Counted from the stretch's first letter, positions 1 to 9,129 are shown. The stretch: DNA of 23,375 nt from Clostridia bacterium (GCA_017457465.1 JAFTHJ010000256.1:1-23375); one strand, 5' to 3'. Program-made: numbers and translations. Notes: generated from the sequence alone by a model not told the origin.

Positions 1-213
1 GACACCGCCTTTATCGATATAATCCAGAACAGAATAGACGAGCTTTACCGTGAAATAACCGAGAATCCTGTATTTATCAGACTTAATGAGGTACAGGCAG
101 AGGTTAACGAGCTTATGAACGCGGTTAACGCTACTATAACGGCAAATATTACAGGAGAGCAGCCCTCGGCTTGTACGCACAACTGCTCGACCTGCGGCGG
201 CTGCCACTTATAA
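1..213 (+). CDS. YlbF-family protein, C-terminal part, with Cys-rich tail (partial)
   Basis: The frame is open from the first base and stops at TAA 211-213, giving the last 70 residues. The visible part is an amphipathic helical segment (ELYREITENPVFIRLNEVQ) typical of the Com_YlbF helical-bundle family. It ends in a tail with four cysteines at codons 58, 62, 65 and 68 (CTHNCSTCGGCHL). In Bacillus, YlbF (RicF) and YmcA (RicA) form a complex with YaaT that binds iron-sulfur clusters through cysteines and affects RNA processing, competence and sporulation. A YlbF-like gene just before mutS is a familiar order in Clostridia. The family call rests on this fragment and its position, because the N-terminus lies outside the window. 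A cluster-binding role for the tail is inference. Confidence 0.6.
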   Translation, partial: DTAFIDIIQNRIDELYREITENPVFIRLNEVQAEVNELMNAVNATITANITGEQPSACTHNCSTCGGCHL

Positions 214-238
214 AGGACAATATAAATTTTATTGAAAG

Positions 239-252
239 AGTGCCACGGCACT
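239..252 (+). promoter_or_regulatory. Small hairpin next to the mutS ribosome binding site
   Basis: AGTGCC and GGCACT form perfect 6-bp arms around AC, more realistically 5 bp around a CACG tetraloop. The hairpin ends three bases before the purine-rich GGAGGAG that serves mutS. It could influence ribosome access, but the stem is short and may be chance. No promoter was recognised in the 55-bp gap between the YlbF-like gene and mutS, so the two are probably co-transcribed. Confidence 0.25.
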
Positions 253-268
253 GCGGAGGAGATTTGCT

Positions 269-2857
269 ATGACTCCAATGATGGAGCAGTATTTTGAGAT
301 AAAAAATCAATATAAGGATTATCTGCTGTTCTACCGTCTCGGAGACTTCTACGAGATGTTCTTTGACGACGCCATTCTGGCATCCCGTGTGCTTGAGCTG
401 ACGCTTACGGGCAGAGATTGCGGGGAGGAGGAGAGAGCGCCTATGTGCGGCGTTCCGTTCCACAGCTCCGAGAAATATATCGGAACTCTCATAGAGAAGG
501 GCTACAAGGTGGCTATTTGTGAGCAGACCGAGGATCCCGCCCTTGCCAAGGGGCTTGTTAAGCGCGAGGTCGTCAGGGTTATTACCCCGGGAACGCTTAT
601 CGAGACAGACCTGCTTAACGAGACCAAGAACAACTATCTCTGCTCGGTATATATCAATGATTACGAGTGTGGCTTAAGCTTTGCCGATATTTCTACGGCG
701 CAGATATACGCGACCTCTTTTTACGGAGACGAGATGATAAGCCGCCTTTGCAACGAGCTTGGCACCTATCAGCCGCGCGAGATTATTACTAATGTGTCGG
801 CATCGGCGCTTGGAGAGGCGGAAACACTTATCCGAGACAGACTTTCGGCAATGCTTGGCGACAAGCAGAGCGCGAGATATTCATATGACGAAGCGAAGAT
901 GCGCGTCAAGGAGCAGTTCTCTGATACAATTCATAGCGACACACTCGCAGACAGAGCGCTCGTTTGCTCACTCGGAGCGCTTCTCTCATATGTTGTCGAC
1001 ACGCAAAAAAGCGACATTTCCTATATCAAGGAGCTTAATATATACACCGACGGACAATATCTTGAAATGGATATCAACACCCGCCGAAACCTTGAGATAA
1101 GTGAAACTATGCGAAACAAGGAGAAGCGAGGCTCACTTCTCTGGGTGCTTGACAGAACGAGAACAGCCGCGGGAGCGAGACTTCTGCGCCAGTGGATAGA
1201 GCATCCTTTGCTCAACACCTCGCGTATTACGGCGCGTCAGAGGGCAGTCGGAGAATTTGCCGAGGACTATATGCTCCGCGAGGAGCTTTCGGCGCTTCTT
1301 GACGGAGTGCTTGACCTTGAGCGTCTTATGACCAAGGTGGTATACGGAAGCGCGAACGGCAGAGACCTGCGCGCGGTCGCTTCAACGATAGCTATATTAC
1401 CCGAGCTTCGTGAGAGACTTTCCGCTTGTCATAGCGAGGAGCTTTCCGAAATATACAAAAATCTCGATACTCTCGAGGATATCTATGAGAAGATAAACAC
1501 CGCAATTGCCGAAGAACCGCCTTTCTCGGTTCGCGAGGGCGGAATTATTGCTGACGGATACAGCAGTGACGTTGACGAGTTGAGATATATTATGAGCGAC
1601 GGCAAGAGTTGGCTCGAGAAGATAGCCGCGGAGGAGAGGGAAGCAACGGGAATTAAAACTCTCAAGATAGGCTACAACAAGGTTTTCGGATACTATATCG
1701 AGGTATCCCGTTCCTTTGTTGACCAGGTTCCCGACAGATACATAAGAAAACAGACCTTGACGAATGGCGAGAGATATATCACGCAGGAGCTCAAGGATAT
1801 GGAGGCGAGAATTCTCGGAGCGGCAGACAAGGTGTGTGCGCTTGAATACGAGCTTTTCTGCGAGATAAGAGAATTTGTTGCCGAGAACAATTTCAGAATA
1901 AGAAAGACCGCGTCGGACATGGCGCAGATAGACGTATATTTGAGCCTTGCCAATGTTGCGGTCAGAAATAAATATGTCTGTCCCGAGGTGGACGAGAGCG
2001 ATGTTATCTACATCAAGGACGGCAGACACCCGGTTGTCGAGCAGTTCGTGAAGGATACATATTTTGTTCCGAACGATGCCGAGCTTGATACGGCGCATAA
2101 CAGAGTTATGCTCATCACGGGACCTAATATGGCGGGTAAATCCACCTATATGCGACAGGTTGCGATAATCGCGCTTATGGCGCAGATGGGCTCCTACGTT
2201 CCCGCCGCAGAGGCGAGAATAGGTGTGATTGACAGACTCTTCACGCGAGTCGGCGCGTCCGATGATTTGGCTTCGGGGCAATCGACCTTTATGCTTGAGA
2301 TGAACGAGGTGGCGTATATACTTCGCAACGCCACAAAGCGAAGCCTTATCATTTACGATGAGGTTGGCAGAGGAACATCTACCTTTGACGGAATGAGCAT
2401 AGCGAGGGCGATAGTCGAATACACCGCAAGTCGCAAGATAGGCGCGAAAACTCTATTTGCGACGCACTATCACGAGCTTACCTCGCTTGAGGGCGAGATA
2501 GACGGCGTGGTGAACTACAATATCGCCGCGAAGAAGCGCGGAGATAATATAACCTTCCTTCGCAAGATAATCAGAGGCTCGACCGATGACAGCTACGGAA
2601 TAGAGGTGGCGAAACTCGCGGGACTTCCGAACGAGGTCATAAAGAGGGCGAAGGAGGTACTTGCATCTGTTGAGGCAACCGCAAAAGCGGTGTCGGCGTC
2701 AGACGCGAAGCCCGAGGAGAAGGACGATACGCTTATCAGCTTTGACGACTGCATAAACGAGCAGGTAATCGAGGAACTGAAGGCGGTCGATATCAACACG
2801 CTCTCGCCGTATGAGGCAATGAGCTTCCTTTTCGGCCTTCAGAAAAGATTAAAGTAA
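269..2857 (+). CDS. mutS: DNA mismatch repair protein MutS
   Basis: MutS binds mispaired bases or small loops and, with ATP, recruits MutL. The 862-residue length fits the family. The N-terminal mismatch-reading motif is visible as GDFYEMF, with Phe27 and Glu29 as the wedge and contact residues. The ABC-type ATPase domain has Walker A GPNMAGKST at 618-626 and a Walker B/signature block DEVGRGTSTFDG from Asp697. The C-terminus keeps the conserved stretch ending LSPYEAMSFLFGLQKRLK. The ATG follows GGAGGAG with good spacing. The stop is 18 bp before mutL, so the two are surely one operon. The protein appears intact. Confidence 0.97.
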   Translation: MTPMMEQYFEIKNQYKDYLLFYRLGDFYEMFFDDAILASRVLELTLTGRDCGEEERAPMCGVPFHSSEKYIGTLIEKGYKVAICEQTEDPALAKGLVKREVVRVITPGTLIETDLLNETKNNYLCSVYINDYECGLSFADISTAQIYATSFYGDEMISRLCNELGTYQPREIITNVSASALGEAETLIRDRLSAMLGDKQSARYSYDEAKMRVKEQFSDTIHSDTLADRALVCSLGALLSYVVDTQKSDISYIKELNIYTDGQYLEMDINTRRNLEISETMRNKEKRGSLLWVLDRTRTAAGARLLRQWIEHPLLNTSRITARQRAVGEFAEDYMLREELSALLDGVLDLERLMTKVVYGSANGRDLRAVASTIAILPELRERLSACHSEELSEIYKNLDTLEDIYEKINTAIAEEPPFSVREGGIIADGYSSDVDELRYIMSDGKSWLEKIAAEEREATGIKTLKIGYNKVFGYYIEVSRSFVDQVPDRYIRKQTLTNGERYITQELKDMEARILGAADKVCALEYELFCEIREFVAENNFRIRKTASDMAQIDVYLSLANVAVRNKYVCPEVDESDVIYIKDGRHPVVEQFVKDTYFVPNDAELDTAHNRVMLITGPNMAGKSTYMRQVAIIALMAQMGSYVPAAEARIGVIDRLFTRVGASDDLASGQSTFMLEMNEVAYILRNATKRSLIIYDEVGRGTSTFDGMSIARAIVEYTASRKIGAKTLFATHYHELTSLEGEIDGVVNYNIAAKKRGDNITFLRKIIRGSTDDSYGIEVAKLAGLPNEVIKRAKEVLASVEATAKAVSASDAKPEEKDDTLISFDDCINEQVIEELKAVDINTLSPYEAMSFLFGLQKRLK

Positions 2858-2875
2858 GAAAAAAGGAGGAAAGCT

Positions 2876-4921
2876 ATGGGAAAGATAAACGTACTTTCAT
2901 TCGCGGTGGCGAATCTTATCGCGGCGGGTGAGGTTGTTGACAGACCCGCGTCGGTAATCAAGGAGTTGCTTGAAAACGCAATAGACTCGGGTGCTGACAG
3001 AATAACCGTTGAGATACAGAACGGTGGCGTTACCTTTATGCGCGTTTCCGATAACGGATGCGGTATAGAGCCCGATGACCTTCCCGTGGCTATCCGCAGA
3101 CACGCGACGAGTAAGATACGCGAAGCGGAGGACCTTGACGGAATTATGACACTTGGCTTCCGAGGCGAGGCACTCGCGGCTATAGCGTCGGTGTCGCATA
3201 TGAGAATAATATCCAAAACGGCGGACGCCGAAAGCGGCGCTATGCTCGACTCGCTTGGCGGAGAGATACTCGGAGTATACGAGAGAGCCGCGTCAAACGG
3301 AACGACGGTTATCGTCGAGGACCTGTTCGCAAATGTCCCCGCGAGAAGAAAATTCCTCAAGAAGGATGTTACAGAAGCGACAGCGATTTGCGCCGCTGTT
3401 GAGAAAATAGCACTTTCAAAGCCGCACATCGCATTCAAGCTTATCGTTGACGGAAATATTCGCCTTGAAACGGTAGGAGACGGAAATCTCCGAAACGCCG
3501 TATATTCGATATTCGGGCGTGAATTTGCCTCGAAGCTTATTGCCGTCGAGAGCGAGGGAGAGGGAATATCTGTGAGCGGGTTTATCGGACGTTCGGACAA
3601 TGTGCGCCCTAACCGAAATTACCAGAATTTCTTTATAAACGGACGATATGTAAAGAGCAAGACGGCGTGTGCCGCGATAGAACAGGCGTACACATCTTAT
3701 ATCCCGCCCGAAAAATTCCCCTGTTGTGTGCTTTATATAAACGTGAATCCCGCGACGGTCGATGTAAACGTTCACCCCGCAAAGCTTGAGGTCAAGTTCT
3801 CTAACGAAAAGCTGGTTTTCGAGGCGATATACTACGCGGTAAAAAACGCGCTTGAGGAGAACAAGACAAGACCTGATTTCACTATGCCGCAAAAGAGCGT
3901 GGGCGGATTTGGCGGACGGGTGTCGGATATGCGAGTGCCTGTTGGTGATACTCGCGCCGAGTCACTCAAAAAGCGACAGCTCGAGGCAGACCTTTATTCT
4001 GTATCCGAGCCTCCAAAGGGGGCGACTGCCGACAAGTTTGTACATATGACCGCGGAGGAATACGCGAGAGAGTATGTCGGAGCAAGGGCATCCGATGCTC
4101 CCAAGGCAGAGCCAAAGCAGGAGCTTGAGCGAGAGCCGAAACAGGAGCAGAAACAGGAAGAAAAACAGAAGGAAACGAGTGGCGGCGAAAGTCCGATAGC
4201 TCGTGAGATAGCGAGAGTTGAGGCTTCCGTGTCGAGTTATTCGTCAGAGCTCAACGCCGTTCCCGCAGAGCAGAAGACGGCGGTGACGGAGGAGGCTCCG
4301 CGGAGCGTCGTAATTGAGGAGGCGCCACAGACACCAAAATCGCTTAAATACAGAATAGTCGGCGAGTTGTTTAACTCCTATGTTGTCGTTGAGCTGGGCG
4401 AGAAAATGCTGCTCATCGACAAACACGCGGCGCACGAGAGAGTGATATTTGAGCGGCTTAAGGCGGGAATGAGAGACAAGCAACACGCCTCGCAGCTGCT
4501 GATGCTTCCGATTGAGGTGATGATGACTACCGATGAGGTTGCGGTGCTATCAGAATACCGTACCGAGATAGAGGCGGTGGGCTTTGAATTTACTTGCGGA
4601 CGAAACACGGTTAGTGTAAGCGCCGTTCCCGAGGGAATATCGCTTGATGCCGTCTCCGATATGCTCGCAATTATCGCCGAGCGGATAAAGGGCAATACGG
4701 GTACTGCTATGCTTACCCGCGACATAATCTTTGAAAAGGCGCTCTATCAGGCGTCCTGCAAGGCTGCGATAAAGGCGGGTAGGGAGTATCCCCCCGAGTA
4801 TGTGGCTTGGCTTGTGGACAAGCTTATGGAGCTTCCCGATATCACCTTCTGCCCACACGGCAGACCTGTGGCTATGGAGCTTTCAAAGAAGAGAATAGAC
4901 CATCAATTCGAGAGAACTTGA
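2876..4921 (+). CDS. mutL: DNA mismatch repair endonuclease MutL
   Basis: MutL couples mismatch recognition by MutS to strand incision and removal. The 681-residue protein has an N-terminal GHKL ATPase domain (NLIAAGEVVDRPASVIKEL, then DNGCGI and GFRGEAL). A central linker, residues about 400-470, is poor in hydrophobics and rich in Glu, Lys and Gln. The C-terminal dimerisation/endonuclease domain keeps the metal site in three pieces: DKHAAHE from Asp515 (family consensus DQHAxxE, here Gln to Lys), ACKAAIKAG with Cys628, and CPHGRP from Cys659. It is therefore expected to be a nicking MutL, as usual in bacteria that lack MutH. AAAGGAGG precedes the ATG. No miaA or hfq follows; tgt is next, after a 205-bp repeat-bearing gap. 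Confidence 0.97.
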   Translation: MGKINVLSFAVANLIAAGEVVDRPASVIKELLENAIDSGADRITVEIQNGGVTFMRVSDNGCGIEPDDLPVAIRRHATSKIREAEDLDGIMTLGFRGEALAAIASVSHMRIISKTADAESGAMLDSLGGEILGVYERAASNGTTVIVEDLFANVPARRKFLKKDVTEATAICAAVEKIALSKPHIAFKLIVDGNIRLETVGDGNLRNAVYSIFGREFASKLIAVESEGEGISVSGFIGRSDNVRPNRNYQNFFINGRYVKSKTACAAIEQAYTSYIPPEKFPCCVLYINVNPATVDVNVHPAKLEVKFSNEKLVFEAIYYAVKNALEENKTRPDFTMPQKSVGGFGGRVSDMRVPVGDTRAESLKKRQLEADLYSVSEPPKGATADKFVHMTAEEYAREYVGARASDAPKAEPKQELEREPKQEQKQEEKQKETSGGESPIAREIARVEASVSSYSSELNAVPAEQKTAVTEEAPRSVVIEEAPQTPKSLKYRIVGELFNSYVVVELGEKMLLIDKHAAHERVIFERLKAGMRDKQHASQLLMLPIEVMMTTDEVAVLSEYRTEIEAVGFEFTCGRNTVSVSAVPEGISLDAVSDMLAIIAERIKGNTGTAMLTRDIIFEKALYQASCKAAIKAGREYPPEYVAWLVDKLMELPDITFCPHGRPVAMELSKKRIDHQFERT

Positions 4922-4951
4922 GTTACTTTTCTTTTAAAAAAGAAAAGTAAC
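4922..4951. repeat. Perfect A/T-rich palindrome after mutL
   Basis: GTTACTTTTCTTTT (4922-4935) is exactly mirrored by AAAAGAAAAGTAAC (4938-4951) around AA. It starts on the base after the mutL stop codon. It could end transcription or stabilise the mutL mRNA, but no T-run follows on the plus strand, so it is not a classical intrinsic terminator. Its right arm is also the start of the 90-bp repeat described next. Confidence 0.85.
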
Positions 4952-5117
4952 CAAAAGAAAACATTGGCTGGTCTAGCTTGATTTTTTAGCTCTGTTTTCT
5001 GTTTGAAATTAAGCATAACATATTGGCAAAAGAAAAGTAACCAAAAGAAAACACGCACCGGTAATACTTTTGATTTTGCCCTGCTTTCGATTTAAAATAA
5101 CAGATAAAATATAAGGA
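4938..5117 (+). repeat. Two diverged copies of a ~90-bp tandem repeat
   Basis: A 26-bp block (AAAAGAAAAGTAACCAAAAG followed by AAAACA) occurs at 4938-4963 and again, identically, at 5028-5053, exactly 90 bp apart. After the identical block both copies continue with alignable but diverged sequence: a GGT, then TTGATTTT, then a CTGTTTTC/CTGCTTTC segment and an A/T-rich end. This indicates an old tandem duplication in the mutL-tgt gap. No open reading frame or mobility gene is associated with it. Confidence 0.75.
5070..5098 (+). promoter_or_regulatory. Candidate promoter for tgt-tldD-tldE
   Basis: TTGATT (5070-5075) and TAAAAT (5093-5098) are separated by 17 bp. A transcript would start near 5105, about 20 bp before the tgt ATG, leaving room only for the AAGGA binding site at 5113-5117. 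The -35 matches consensus at four of six positions and the region is A/T-rich, so this is only a moderate call. Confidence 0.45.
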
Positions 5118-5126
5118 ATACAAAAA

Positions 5127-6263
5127 ATGTTTGAGATTTTAGCAACAGACGGTCGTGCGCGTAGAGGCGTTCTGCACACCGTTCACGGAGATATACAGAC
5201 ACCTGTATTTATGAATGTCGGAACCTGCGCCGCAATCAAGGGCGGAGTTTCCTCGCGTGAGCTTATTGACCTTGACTGTCAGGTCGAGCTTTCCAACACT
5301 TATCATCTTCATATCCGTCCGAGCGACAAGCTTATATATGAAATGGGCGGACTTCACAAGTTTATGAACTGGGAGAGACCTATTCTGACCGATAGCGGCG
5401 GATTTCAGGTATTTTCTCTCTCCTCTCTGCGTAAAATAACCGAAGAGGGTGTTCGCTTCGCCTCTCATATTGACGGAAAACGAATATTTATGGGGCCCGA
5501 GGAGAGTATGCAGATACAGTCAAATCTCGCATCGACTATCGCGATGGCATTCGACGAGTGTATCGAAAACCCCGCGCCGTATGAGTATGTAAAGGCGTCC
5601 TGCGAGAGAACGGCGAGATGGCTTGTTCGTTGTAAAAACGAAATGGACAGACTCAACTCGCTTCCCGAGACTATAAATAAAAAGCAGCTCCTTTTCGGTA
5701 TTAACCAAGGCGGAACCTATGAGGATTTGCGTATAAATCATATGCAGCAGATAGCCGAGCTTGACCTTGCGGGTTACGCTATAGGCGGACTTGCCGTAGG
5801 CGAGGCGACAGAGGAAATGTACCGTATAATCGACGCGGTAGAGCCTTATATGCCTAAAAACAAGCCGAGATACCTTATGGGAGTGGGAACCCCCTGCAAC
5901 ATACTCGAGGCGGTGCATATGGGAGTCGATTTCTTTGACTGCGTAATGCCCAGCCGAAACGCGCGTCACGGAAACCTTTTCACATGGCACGGCAAGATGA
6001 ATCTTCTTAACGAGAAATACGCGAAGGACCCCCGCCCGTTTGACGAGAACTGCGGATGTCCCGCTTGCCGCAATTACAGCCGTTCCTATGTTCGCCATCT
6101 TATAAAGGCGAAGGAATCGCTTGGAATGAGACTTGCGGTGGCACATAATTTGTATTTTTACAATAATCTTACCAGAAAGATAAGAGAGGCGCTTGAGGGA
6201 GGCTATTTTGAGAGCTTCTATCAGAAGTACAGACTTATTCTCGGAGAGCGCTCACAAAACTGA
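5127..6263 (+). CDS. tgt: tRNA-guanine transglycosylase (queuosine pathway)
   Basis: Tgt exchanges guanine-34 of tRNAs with GUN anticodons for preQ1 (bacterial type), the first tRNA-bound step of queuosine synthesis. The 378-residue length fits. LTDSGGFQVFSL carries the general acid/base Asp89. FDCVMPSRNARHG carries the nucleophile Asp271 and the tRNA-binding Arg-rich loop. The zinc site is Cys309, Cys311, Cys314 and His340. The ATG follows AAGGA by nine bases. queA and the preQ1 synthesis genes are not in the window, so whether the cell makes or imports its base cannot be seen. It is 18 bp ahead of tldD and probably co-transcribed with it. Confidence 0.97.
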   Translation: MFEILATDGRARRGVLHTVHGDIQTPVFMNVGTCAAIKGGVSSRELIDLDCQVELSNTYHLHIRPSDKLIYEMGGLHKFMNWERPILTDSGGFQVFSLSSLRKITEEGVRFASHIDGKRIFMGPEESMQIQSNLASTIAMAFDECIENPAPYEYVKASCERTARWLVRCKNEMDRLNSLPETINKKQLLFGINQGGTYEDLRINHMQQIAELDLAGYAIGGLAVGEATEEMYRIIDAVEPYMPKNKPRYLMGVGTPCNILEAVHMGVDFFDCVMPSRNARHGNLFTWHGKMNLLNEKYAKDPRPFDENCGCPACRNYSRSYVRHLIKAKESLGMRLAVAHNLYFYNNLTRKIREALEGGYFESFYQKYRLILGERSQN

Positions 6264-6281
6264 TAAAACACGGAGGCAAGT

Positions 6282-7661
6282 ATGTTTGATAAAAAGCTGC
6301 TTGAGGAGGTCCTCGGTACGGCAATGGCGAGCGGCGATGATTTTGCCGAGATATATGCCGAGAGAACGAGAAATAACAGCATTCGCTTTATCGACGGCAA
6401 GATAGACCGTATAAACGATAATTTTCTGTCGGGCGTTGGAATACGCGCCTTTAGCGGAACGCGCACTATTTACGCGTCTACCACCGACATAAGCCGCGAG
6501 GGGCTTCTTCGTTGCGCACGTTCGGTATCAGACGCTATGGGAGAGGGCTGTGCGCAGATATCTGTCGTGCTTACTCCCACAACGGTTGTCGATAACCACC
6601 CTGTCAGAATAAACCCCTGTGACGCCGAGACTAAAATCAAGAGCGATATTCTCAAACAGGCGTGTTTCGCGGCAAGAGATTATGACGAGAAGATAGCGCA
6701 GGTGCAGGGAACGCTTGGTGGCGTTGACCATTCGATAATGGTGGCTAACAGTGAGGGACTTTTTGTAGAGGACAGACACGTCAGAACGAGAATAGTCATA
6801 AACGCTGTTGCGTCCGACGGACGGGAAAACCAGTCGGGAGGCTGCGCTCCCGGGCGCGGAATGGGACTTGAAATGTTTGATATCTTCAATCCCACGGATG
6901 TTGGTACACACGCCGCAAAACAGGCGCTTGTCAACCTTGGCGCGGGATATTGTAAGGCAGGACAGATGCCTGTCGCGATAGAGAACGGCTTTGGCGGAGT
7001 TATATTCCACGAGGCGTGTGGACACTCGCTTGAGGCAACCTCGGTGGCGGTCGGTATGTCAGAGATGTGCGGAAAGCTCGGTCAGAAAATAGCTAATGAG
7101 AAGATAACCGCGATAGACGACGGAACTATAGCGGGGGCGTGGGGCTCGGTTAATATAGACGACGAGGGTAACCCCACACAGAGAAATGTCCTTATCGAGA
7201 ACGGAATACTGAAAAATTATATGATAGATCGTCTCGGCTCAAGACGAATGGGTATGCCTATGACGGGAAACAGCCGCAGACAGGGATACACATTCGAGCC
7301 TACCTCGAGAATGACCAATACCTTTATAGACAACGGCCCCGATAAAAACGAGGATATCATATCCTCTATCGAGTACGGTCTTTACGCCAAGGAAATGGGC
7401 GGCGGCTCGGTAAATCCCCTCACGGGAGCGTTCAACTTTGCCGTTCGCGAGGGATATATGATAAGAAACGGCAAGATCTGTGAGCCTGTAAGAGGCGCGT
7501 CTCTTATTGGAACAGGCTCACAGATACTTCAGGATATAGATATGGTCGGACAGAACCTTGCCACAGGGCAGGGTGTGTGCGGCTCGTCGAGCGGAAGCAT
7601 TCCGACAGATGTCGGACAGCCTCTGATAAGAGTTAAAAATATTACCGTGGGAGGCAGATAA
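6282..7661 (+). CDS. tldD: TldD metallopeptidase subunit
   Basis: TldD and TldE form a heterodimeric zinc protease that trims unfolded peptides. In E. coli the pair matures microcin B17 and degrades the antitoxin CcdA. The 459-residue protein has the TldD-type metal motif HEACGH at residues 243-248 (HExxxH), preceded by GFGGVIF, and the conserved C-terminal part with GxSGSIPTDVGQPLIRVKN. That motif separates it from the catalytically silent partner. GGAGG lies just before the ATG. Its end overlaps the binding site of the next gene, which suggests translational coupling. No modified-peptide precursor is nearby, so a general protein-quality role is the safest inference. Confidence 0.93.
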   Translation: MFDKKLLEEVLGTAMASGDDFAEIYAERTRNNSIRFIDGKIDRINDNFLSGVGIRAFSGTRTIYASTTDISREGLLRCARSVSDAMGEGCAQISVVLTPTTVVDNHPVRINPCDAETKIKSDILKQACFAARDYDEKIAQVQGTLGGVDHSIMVANSEGLFVEDRHVRTRIVINAVASDGRENQSGGCAPGRGMGLEMFDIFNPTDVGTHAAKQALVNLGAGYCKAGQMPVAIENGFGGVIFHEACGHSLEATSVAVGMSEMCGKLGQKIANEKITAIDDGTIAGAWGSVNIDDEGNPTQRNVLIENGILKNYMIDRLGSRRMGMPMTGNSRRQGYTFEPTSRMTNTFIDNGPDKNEDIISSIEYGLYAKEMGGGSVNPLTGAFNFAVREGYMIRNGKICEPVRGASLIGTGSQILQDIDMVGQNLATGQGVCGSSSGSIPTDVGQPLIRVKNITVGGR

Positions 7662-7664
7662 GAT

Positions 7665-9008
7665 ATGGATTTTGAAAGTTTGAAGAAATCTCTTTTTGAT
7701 GCTGCCAAATCCGCGGGACTTGAGGAATACGAGATATTTTATACCGCCGATTCCTCGGTGTCGGCAGAGACACTTAAGGATGAGATATCGGCGTTTGCGT
7801 ACGGTGTTGCGGGTGGCGTTTGCTTCCGATGTGTTGTTGACGGAAGAATGGGCGCGGCTTCAAGTGAGCTGCTTACCGAGGAGGAAATGAAGGCGCTTGT
7901 TGCGAGAGCGGTCTCGAACGCGAGAAATATTGAGAGCGATGACCCCGCAATCATTTTTGAAGGCTCCGAGAGCTATGGCAAGACAGATATGCCCGAGTTT
8001 TCGATGCCCGATGCCGCAAAGATAAAAAGAGGGGCGCTTGAGCTTCAGAGAAGAACTTATGCCGAGAGTGAGCTTGTAACAGAGGGAACACAGAGCTATA
8101 TGTTTGCGGGAGAATCCGAAATGAGACTCGTGAACTCGCATGGGCTCGACCTCACAAACAAATACGGCGTTCACGGAGCCTATGTTCAGGCGGTAGTCAA
8201 CCGCGACGGAGAATCCGAGGAGAACTTCGAGGCGTGTGGAGAAATAGAGTCCGATAAGCTTTCCGAGCTTCCCGCAAAGGCGGTCAAGGGAGCTATCTCG
8301 AAATTCGGTGCGCAGGGCGTTGAAACAGGCACATATGACGTAATTTTCTCGTCAAAGCAGACCAGAGCGCTTCTTTCAACGTTTTCACCTATATTCTCGG
8401 CGAGAAATGCCCAGCTTGGACTATCTCTGCTGCGGGATAAAGAGGGCGAGAAGATAGCGGCGGATTGTATAAGCCTTATTGACGATCCGATGAGAGAGGG
8501 ATGTATGGTTCAGACCTCGTTTGACGGAGAGGGTGTCGCGACATATAAAAAGAGCGTTATCGAGGGTGGTATTCTCAAAACCCTGCTTTACGATATATCG
8601 ACGGCAAAAAAGGCGGGAGTTGAGCCTACCGGTAATGGACAACGCTCAAGCTACGCCGAGCCTGTTACAATAGCTCCTTACAGCTTCTATCTTGAAGCGG
8701 GAGAGAGAACTCTCGAGGAGATTGCCGAGAGTGTGGAAAACGGAATTTATATCACGGCTATGAAGGGACTTCACGCGGGAGCCGACGCGGTTACGGGAGA
8801 TTTCTCGATAGACAGCGAGGGCTTCAGAATACGCGATGGAAAGATATGCGAGGCGGTGAAATCCTTTACCGTCGCGGGTAACTTCTTCGAGCTTCTGAAG
8901 AATATAGAGGCGGTATCGAGCGGACTTTCCTTCGGTCTGTCCTCGGGCTTTACCACCTTTGGCGCTCCCGAAATACTAGTACGGGATATGAGCATCGCGG
9001 GAAAATAA
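7665..9008 (+). CDS. tldE: TldE/PmbA peptidase partner subunit
   Basis: This 447-residue protein is a homologue of TldD with the same architecture but no HExxxH motif, as in the TldE/PmbA subunit. Its conserved features include GNGQRSSYAEP near residue 325 and GLHAGADAVTGDFSI near 367. The ATG is three bases after the tldD stop. The binding site GGGAGG is inside the last codons of tldD, so equal production of the two subunits by coupling is likely. A strong terminator follows, making this the last gene of the tgt-tldD-tldE unit. The alternative name pmbA refers to its role in microcin B17 production in E. coli. Confidence 0.92.
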   Translation: MDFESLKKSLFDAAKSAGLEEYEIFYTADSSVSAETLKDEISAFAYGVAGGVCFRCVVDGRMGAASSELLTEEEMKALVARAVSNARNIESDDPAIIFEGSESYGKTDMPEFSMPDAAKIKRGALELQRRTYAESELVTEGTQSYMFAGESEMRLVNSHGLDLTNKYGVHGAYVQAVVNRDGESEENFEACGEIESDKLSELPAKAVKGAISKFGAQGVETGTYDVIFSSKQTRALLSTFSPIFSARNAQLGLSLLRDKEGEKIAADCISLIDDPMREGCMVQTSFDGEGVATYKKSVIEGGILKTLLYDISTAKKAGVEPTGNGQRSSYAEPVTIAPYSFYLEAGERTLEEIAESVENGIYITAMKGLHAGADAVTGDFSIDSEGFRIRDGKICEAVKSFTVAGNFFELLKNIEAVSSGLSFGLSSGFTTFGAPEILVRDMSIAGK

Positions 9009-9015
9009 AATAATA

Positions 9016-9069
9016 TCGGGGCAGAGCGGCGCCAAATGGGCAAACTCTGCCCCGAATTCTTTCTTTTTG
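9016..9069 (+). terminator. Intrinsic terminator after tldE
   Basis: TCGGGGCAGAG (9016-9026) pairs with CTCTGCCCCGA (9045-9055), giving an 11-bp GC-rich stem. A T-rich tract follows (TTCTTTCTTTTT, 9058-9069). It separates the tldE unit from the glyS promoter. Confidence 0.9.
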
Positions 9070-9100
9070 TGATAAAGACAATGTATTTTCGCCAAAAAAC

Positions 9101-9129
9101 TTGACAATGGACGGCATATGTGATAAAAT
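9101..9129 (+). promoter_or_regulatory. Sigma-70-type promoter for glyS
   Basis: A perfect TTGACA (9101-9106) and TAAAAT (9124-9129) are 17 bp apart, with a TG one base upstream of the -10 (extended -10). The predicted start near 9136 leaves a leader of about 45 bases. That is too short for a glycine T-box, and none is seen. Confidence 0.88.

Noticed and set aside
1397..2281. 294-codon open frame on the minus strand inside mutS
   Set aside because: It lies fully opposite a clear MutS coding region with catalytic motifs and has no family signature. Long antisense frames recur here because of codon bias (also at 2839-3600, 5520-6146, 9679-10281 and 20290-21255).
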